Part shown: positions 7,958-11,460 of the stretch, in pieces
Layout of the letters: every line of letters starts with the position of its first letter
How positions within the stretch are numbered: position 1 is the first letter of the stretch
Assembly (NCBI GenBank): GCA_905201565.1
Contig: CAJKOS010000047.1
Coordinates: forward strand, 1-11,460
DNA length: 11,460 bases
From: an uncultured Erysipelotrichaceae bacterium
Lineage (GTDB): Bacteria > Bacillota_I > Bacilli_A > Erysipelotrichales > Erysipelotrichaceae
Reading direction: 5' to 3'
The notes under the pieces: generated by a model
What the model saw: only the letters and a program-made list of their open reading frames with translations
What the model was told of the DNA's origin: nothing
Database searches by the model: none
Translations under genes and position numbers: made by a program

Positions 7958-8674
7958 CTACTCTCCAAAACATTCACCGATCACACTGCAGGCATAAAGC
8001 GCTGCTGTCTCAGCCCTGAGGATTCGGTTCCCCAATGTCACCGCATGAAATCCACAATTGATTAAAGACTCTGCTTCTTCAAGGCTGAAACCACCTTCTG
8101 GTCCAATGACGACAAGCATTGAAGCAGCACCCTTTACGACATCTTTGATCTTTTTGCCGCTGTATCTGGCATTTTCAAATGCGAGCATCCGCACATCGCT
8201 TTCATACCCAGCAAGTTTTGAAAATGGCACCACTTCCAACAGTTCCGGAACAACATTCCGCTTGCACTGGGCACTTGCTTCAAGCAGGATGGTATTCCAT
8301 CTTGCCATGAGCTTGTCCTTCTTCTCTTTTCTTTCATGCACGACGCAGCGGCTGCTTTCAAACGGAATGATCCGCTTTACCCCAAGCTCTGCTGCCTTTT
8401 GCAGCACAAGTTCCATCTTTTCCCGACGGATGAGCGCCATGCATAACGTGATATCTACAGGCAGTTCATTTACCCTGTCATCTTCTTTGTCCACGGTGGC
8501 ATAGACGCGCTTTCCCTCGCTATAGACAGTTCCAAAATAGGCTTTTCCATCATGAACAAGGCGGATGGTTTCATCATGCATGCGCAATACCGTACCGGCA
8601 TGGTGTGCCTGTTCCTTTGTAAACTCATACACAGAACCAACAGCCAGCTCTGCATCACAAAAATACTGTTGCAT
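7958..8674 (-). CDS. rsmE: 16S rRNA (uracil1498-N3)-methyltransferase RsmE
   Basis: SPOUT-class methyltransferase that modifies U1498 of 16S rRNA in the assembled 30S subunit using SAM. The 238-residue product starts MQQYF, as the family does (MxRYF), with an N-terminal PUA-like domain to about residue 70. The EKMELVLQKAAELGV segment is at 85-99. The trefoil-knot motifs follow: EASAQCKR (132-139), IGPEGGFS (190-197) and LGNRILRAETAALYA (214-228). The 20-base gap to the corC-type gene upstream contains no recognisable Shine-Dalgarno sequence, so initiation may be weak or depend on translation of the gene before it. Confidence 0.96.
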   Translation of the reverse strand: MQQYFCDAELAVGSVYEFTKEQAHHAGTVLRMHDETIRLVHDGKAYFGTVYSEGKRVYATVDKEDDRVNELPVDITLCMALIRREKMELVLQKAAELGVKRIIPFESSRCVVHERKEKKDKLMARWNTILLEASAQCKRNVVPELLEVVPFSKLAGYESDVRMLAFENARYSGKKIKDVVKGAASMLVVIGPEGGFSLEEAESLINCGFHAVTLGNRILRAETAALYACSVIGECFGE

Positions 8675-8694
8675 AAAACCAAAAGAAAACGAAC

Positions 8695-9960
8695 TCAGTC
8701 GTCTTCTTTTTCCTCCTTTTTGTCTTTCACTTCTACTTCCAGTTCAATCACCTTGCGCTGGTCAGCCTTTGTGATTGTCACATGGAGGTTTTCATAATCA
8801 AATTCCTCACCGACTGATGGAATATGTTCCAGCTGGTGAATTGCCCAGCCTGATACGGTGATGTAGTCATAGTCATCATCATCCACATCTACATCGAACC
8901 TTTCAAACAAATCATCGATATCCGCATCACACTTTACAAGATAATGCGTATCGTCAATCTTCTGGTAGTATTCACGGACCGTATCATGTTCATCCCAGAT
9001 CTCACCGACAAGTTCTTCGATAATATCTTCCAGGGTAATAATACCCTCTGTTCCACCATATTCATCCAATACAACCGCCATCTGCATCTTTGCGCCCTGA
9101 AGCTGTTTGAGCAGTGTGGAAATCTTGGTGTTGTTACTGGTGTAGATCACCGGTTTGATGACCCGGCGGATCGGATAGTGCTCATAGAGCATCTGGGAAT
9201 AGAAATCCTTTTCATGGATGACACCAACGATATTGTCGATGGAATTCTCATAGATCGGAAGTCTTGAGAAGGAATGGTAGCGGAATGTCTTTTCCAGTTC
9301 TTTGACCGGGGTTGTGATGTCCACAGCCACAATATCGACACGTGGTGTCAACACATCCTTGACATCCACATCATTGAATTCAATAGCAGCGGAGATGAGA
9401 TCTGATTCATGTTCTTCAAGATCGCCTTCCTTTTCCGCCTCATCGACCATCGTAATGAGTTCATCCTGGATGTCCCCATCATCTTCATCAATCTTGACAA
9501 AGTGCATGAGTCCCTGTTTCAACAGTTTGAATATCCAGGTGAGTGGTGTAAACAACATCTCAAAGAAACGCACAAAGCCAACGGTCTTGATGGCAAACTT
9601 CTCCGGCATACTCTTGGCAAGGCACTTCGGCATCGTCTCACCAAAGATGAGAACTACAATCGTGATCACCAGGGTAGATACCGCAGGACCAGATGCCTCA
9701 CCGATCAGACTGATAAACAAGACAGTACCGACGGTAGAGGCGGAAATGTTGACAATGTTGTTGCCGATGAGAATCGTAGTCAGAAACTTGTCGAAGTCGT
9801 CAAGAATCTTGAGCACAAGACCCGCTTCTGCTTCACCGCTATTCTGCATATTCTTCAAACGGATTCTGTTACATGAGGAATAGGCGGTCTCCGTTGCGGA
9901 GAAGATACCCGAAAAAGCAATGAGCACAATGAGCAGAATAATATATGTCATATGATTCAT
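8695..9960 (-). CDS. CNNM/CBS-domain membrane protein (HlyC/CorC family)
   Basis: Hemolysin C/CorC (UPF0053) type protein, 421 residues. Family members are implicated in Mg2+ or Co2+ transport or efflux (MpfA/CorC); the substrate here is not shown. The N-terminal DUF21/CNNM domain has hydrophobic segments at about 5-22, 60-88, 92-110 and 128-150, with GNNIVNI (66-72) and FGETMPK (106-112). A tandem CBS module occupies about 190-325, with VLTPRVDI (203-210) at its start and the conserved LDEYGGTEGIITLEDIIEE (298-316). The C-terminal CorC_HlyC domain (about 330-410) is followed by an acidic/basic tail. The start ATG 9958-9960 has AGAGAGGTGA a few bases upstream and overlaps the stop of a small ORF as ATGA. 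It begins the corC-rsmE-mtaB-murE-deoC series. Confidence 0.93.
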   Translation of the reverse strand: MNHMTYIILLIVLIAFSGIFSATETAYSSCNRIRLKNMQNSGEAEAGLVLKILDDFDKFLTTILIGNNIVNISASTVGTVLFISLIGEASGPAVSTLVITIVVLIFGETMPKCLAKSMPEKFAIKTVGFVRFFEMLFTPLTWIFKLLKQGLMHFVKIDEDDGDIQDELITMVDEAEKEGDLEEHESDLISAAIEFNDVDVKDVLTPRVDIVAVDITTPVKELEKTFRYHSFSRLPIYENSIDNIVGVIHEKDFYSQMLYEHYPIRRVIKPVIYTSNNTKISTLLKQLQGAKMQMAVVLDEYGGTEGIITLEDIIEELVGEIWDEHDTVREYYQKIDDTHYLVKCDADIDDLFERFDVDVDDDDYDYITVSGWAIHQLEHIPSVGEEFDYENLHVTITKADQRKVIELEVEVKDKKEEKEDD

Positions 9961-10091
9961 CGTGCTTCACCTCTCTTGTATATACCACCAGGTTCAGGTT
10001 CATTTTCTTCATTTTCTGCAAGATACACAGCAGTTTCACCGGCAGTCATGCAATGAAGAATACATGCTGCCTGACACAGGTTGCTTTCCAT
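9957..10091 (-). CDS. Small hypothetical protein (44 aa) upstream of the CorC-type gene
   Basis: Not recognised. The frame runs from ATG 10089-10091 to TGA 9957-9959, encoding 44 residues, starting MESNLCQAACILHCMTAG and ending in YKRGEAR. Cys6, Cys10, His13 and Cys14 form a CxxxCxxHC cluster that could bind a metal or act as a redox site. An acidic, Pro-containing stretch (residues 26-34, ENEENEPEP) follows. Support for expression: a near-consensus promoter ends about 27 bases upstream, AAGGAG (10105-10110) lies 13 bases before the ATG (slightly long), and the stop overlaps the next gene's start as ATGA, the same coupling seen at other joints in this operon. It could be a regulatory leader peptide or a small partner of the membrane protein; neither is shown by the sequence. 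Confidence 0.6.
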   Translation of the reverse strand: MESNLCQAACILHCMTAGETAVYLAENEENEPEPGGIYKRGEAR

Positions 10092-10117
10092 AGTTTTCTT
10101 TACTCTCCTTGCGAATT

Positions 10118-10145
10118 ATTATACGGGAAAATGGCTATTTGTAAA
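10118..10145 (-). promoter_or_regulatory. Sigma-A type promoter of the small-ORF/corC operon
   Basis: On the minus strand TTTACA (10140-10145) and a perfect TATAAT (10118-10123) are separated by 16 bases. It lies just past a terminator, marking a new transcription unit. Predicted transcription would start near 10111, leaving a leader of about 20 bases before the small ORF, too short for a riboswitch. Confidence 0.75.
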
Positions 10146-10154
10146 TGAAGGTAC

Positions 10155-10178
10155 AAAAAAACTGCCCCGAAGGACAGT
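10155..10178 (-). terminator. Rho-independent terminator after the ftsZ end
   Basis: On the minus strand ACTGTCC (10172-10178) pairs with GGGCAGT (10161-10167), with one G-U pair and a stable TTCG loop, followed by a T run (10155-10161). It begins 7 bases after the stop codon of the FliG-FtsZ frame. Confidence 0.85.
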
Positions 10179-10185
10179 ATAATGG

Positions 10186-10899
10186 TTATCTTCTGAAGAA
10201 GCCTGGGATGCCGTCATCGTCATCATCCACAGCCGCATTGAAGTTCTGTGTGAAGGAGAGACCATCATCTTCATCTTCTTCCGCAACAACACCGCTCTGT
10301 GGCTTGGAACCGATGATTGGCTGGGTATCCCTTGCCGGCGCATCTGTTTCAATCGTTGTTGGCTTTGGCAGTTCAAATCCGGTAGCGATAACAGATACGA
10401 TGATGGAGTCACCAATCTTATCATTGATCGCAACACCGAAGATGATATCGATATCGTTGCCAGCTGCTTCACGGATGAAGTCAACTGCTTCACTTGCATC
10501 ATATGCGGACATGCTTGCACCACCGGTAACGTTGATGATCGCACTCTTTGCCCCAGAGATAGAAGCTTCGAGCAATGGGCACTGGATAGCGCGGTTAGCG
10601 GCATCCTTTGCCTTGTCTTCGCCAAGCGCCTTTTCGAGCAGTTCCTTTGCGTAAGAAATACCGCCTTCGGCAATGTACTGCTGTGCCAGACATACTTCGT
10701 AAAACTCATTCAGTACCATTTCCTTGGTCTGTGGTGATACGCTGCTGGTATTTGCAATTTCCAGCGTAAGCTGTTCTATTTCATCTTCTTTTAAATGTTT
10801 AAAGATTTGTGCTGATTTTTCCGGTCCTAATGCTATCAAAAGAATCGCTGCTTTTTCAACACCGTCCATTTCTTTATCTTTCCCTGCTGCCTTTGGCAT
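10186..10899 (-). CDS. Chimeric frame: FliG N-terminal domain joined to FtsZ C-terminal half
   Basis: A continuous 237-residue frame from ATG 10897-10899 (GGAG about 7 bases upstream). Residues 1 to about 98 are the N-terminal domain of the flagellar rotor protein FliG: KAAILLIALGPEKSAQIFKHL, then YIAEGGISYAKELLEKALGEDKA. This domain normally binds the FliF C-terminus, and fliF lies directly upstream. The FliG middle and torque domains are absent. From about residue 94 the sequence is the tubulin-like cell-division GTPase FtsZ: AIQCPLLEASISGAKSAI, NVTGG, INDKIGDSIIVSVIATGF, an acidic variable linker, and the FtsA/SepF-binding tail GIPGFFRR at 230-237. The FtsZ GTP-binding domain, including GGGTGTG and the T7 loop, is missing. 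Neither half is likely to do its normal job. A chimeric assembly is the leading explanation; a true fusion or deletion junction cannot be excluded from sequence alone. Confidence 0.9.
   Translation of the reverse strand: MPKAAGKDKEMDGVEKAAILLIALGPEKSAQIFKHLKEDEIEQLTLEIANTSSVSPQTKEMVLNEFYEVCLAQQYIAEGGISYAKELLEKALGEDKAKDAANRAIQCPLLEASISGAKSAIINVTGGASMSAYDASEAVDFIREAAGNDIDIIFGVAINDKIGDSIIVSVIATGFELPKPTTIETDAPARDTQPIIGSKPQSGVVAEEDEDDGLSFTQNFNAAVDDDDDGIPGFFRR
10600..10626 (-). other. FliG/FtsZ junction
   Basis: Codons here read LGEDKAKDA (residues 92-100 of the frame). GEDKA is the expected FliG continuation of KAL, and GEDKAKDAA is also a plausible FtsZ sequence just before AIQCPLLE. The junction therefore sits in a short stretch shared by both families, so its exact base cannot be fixed. 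It keeps the reading frame. Confidence 0.75.
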
Positions 10900-10946
10900 A
10901 CTCTCACTCCATTCCAATATACATCTATATCTTTATCTGCCTTTTA

Positions 10947-11460
10947 TTAATCCCATCCGTCATTTAACCAGTTACGCAGCAGTAATGCCACTGCTTCCGG
11001 ATTCTCATCAACGAATTTTTCAATTGCCTTTCTCGTTTCTGACTTCTCCTGAATATCAATGTCATCAACAGCAGGCTGGTTCTCTTTGGTTGTTGCAAGC
11101 ATTTCTTCTACTGACAATTCCGGTTCTGTCTCCTCTACTGTTAATGGTCTTGCACTTCTGATTACTACAAATGCAAGCAGTCCTAAAATAACAACAGCGA
11201 GTGCAATCTGAATCCAGAAGCTTGCTGTCTGGAATACGCTCGGTGAATCCGAATCTTCAAAGTAATGTGTTTCATAAGCCAGTACATTGATATTGCCCTG
11301 TGCAACACCTGTACCTCTTGAAATCGCATCCAGCCATGTATTATCAACGTCTAATGCAACGGAATCTGCATTCTGTGCCTTAAACTCATCCCATGTCATG
11401 TTATCAAGATAGCCAAGCTTCTTACATTCATCCTCATTGTAAATGCGGTTCTTAATAAAT
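10947..11460 (-). CDS. fliF: Flagellar M-ring protein FliF, C-terminal part
   Basis: Partial: the frame is open through the right edge, giving about 171 codons of the C-terminus. FliF forms the MS ring of the flagellar basal body in the inner membrane. Visible features are the end of the periplasmic ring domain (DAISRGTGVAQGNINV), a transmembrane segment (FWIQIALAVVILGLLAFVVI), and the cytoplasmic tail with ELSVEEMLATTKENQ and the terminal FliG-binding peptide, NPEAVALLLRNWLND. The internal ATG at 11399 is not a real start; codons upstream to 11460 continue the protein. It ends 47 bases before the FliG start. At least 5 leucines here use TTA. The wording resembles Lachnospiraceae-type FliF, a judgement from memory. 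Confidence 0.93.
   Translation of the reverse strand, partial: FIKNRIYNEDECKKLGYLDNMTWDEFKAQNADSVALDVDNTWLDAISRGTGVAQGNINVLAYETHYFEDSDSPSVFQTASFWIQIALAVVILGLLAFVVIRSARPLTVEETEPELSVEEMLATTKENQPAVDDIDIQEKSETRKAIEKFVDENPEAVALLLRNWLNDGWD

Noticed and set aside
7339..8019. Long plus-strand open frame opposite mtaB
   Set aside because: The mtaB frame on the minus strand is conserved throughout; this is its antisense shadow.
9961..10117. Riboswitch (for example Mg2+ responsive) before the CorC-type gene
   Set aside because: The predicted transcript start leaves only about 20 bases before the small ORF, and the remaining bases are coding-like; no extended stem structure was evident.
10119..10709. 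196-codon minus-strand frame overlapping the FliG-FtsZ frame
   Set aside because: The alternative frame has a Ser/Gln/Met-rich translation without family resemblance and runs through the terminator; the FtsZ frame is the coding one.

Overview
All genes lie on the minus strand, so transcription runs from high to low coordinates. The main block (1 to about 10,620) looks like a chromosomal housekeeping region of a Bacillota (Firmicutes) bacterium. The order rsmE-mtaB-...-rpsU-phoH-ybeY-dgkA-cdd-era-recO-gly-tRNA synthetase is the conserved order known from Bacillus subtilis and relatives. The single-subunit glycyl-tRNA synthetase and the insertion of murE and deoC suggest an Erysipelotrichia-like lineage; this placement is inference, not proof.

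Layout in transcription order. (1) 10947-11460: C-terminal part of the flagellar M-ring protein FliF. (2) 10186-10899: one open frame that begins as FliG (rotor N-terminal domain) and ends as FtsZ (C-terminal half and tail), with the switch inside about 10600-10626. (3) A Rho-independent terminator at 10155-10178. (4) A good promoter at 10118-10145, then a small 44-codon ORF overlapping a CNNM/CBS (HlyC/CorC) membrane protein, then rsmE, mtaB, murE and deoC with overlaps or very short gaps. (5) rpsU with its own near-consensus promoter and strong terminator. (6) phoH-ybeY-dgkA-cdd-era-recO, mostly overlapping, followed by glyQS with its own likely promoter; glyQS runs off the left edge.

The genes serve translation (RsmE 16S rRNA methylation, MtaB tRNA modification, S21, YbeY rRNA maturation, Era 30S assembly, glycyl-tRNA synthetase), the cell envelope (MurE, DgkA/undecaprenol kinase), nucleoside salvage (DeoC, Cdd) and DNA repair (RecO).

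The most striking item is the FliG-FtsZ frame. Both families carry a similar short stretch (GEDKAKD) at the junction, the flanking genes change from flagellar to housekeeping there, and leucine codon use appears to change too. A chimeric join between two genomes (assembly error across a short shared word) is the simplest reading; a genuine fusion would be remarkable but needs read-level proof. The second item is the unannotated small ORF with a CxxxCxxHC cluster upstream of the CorC-type gene. The third is a MurE with altered signature motifs in an unusual location. No RNA genes, CRISPR arrays or insertion sequences were seen. Apart from the windows noted here, there is no stretch above 300 bases without a gene.
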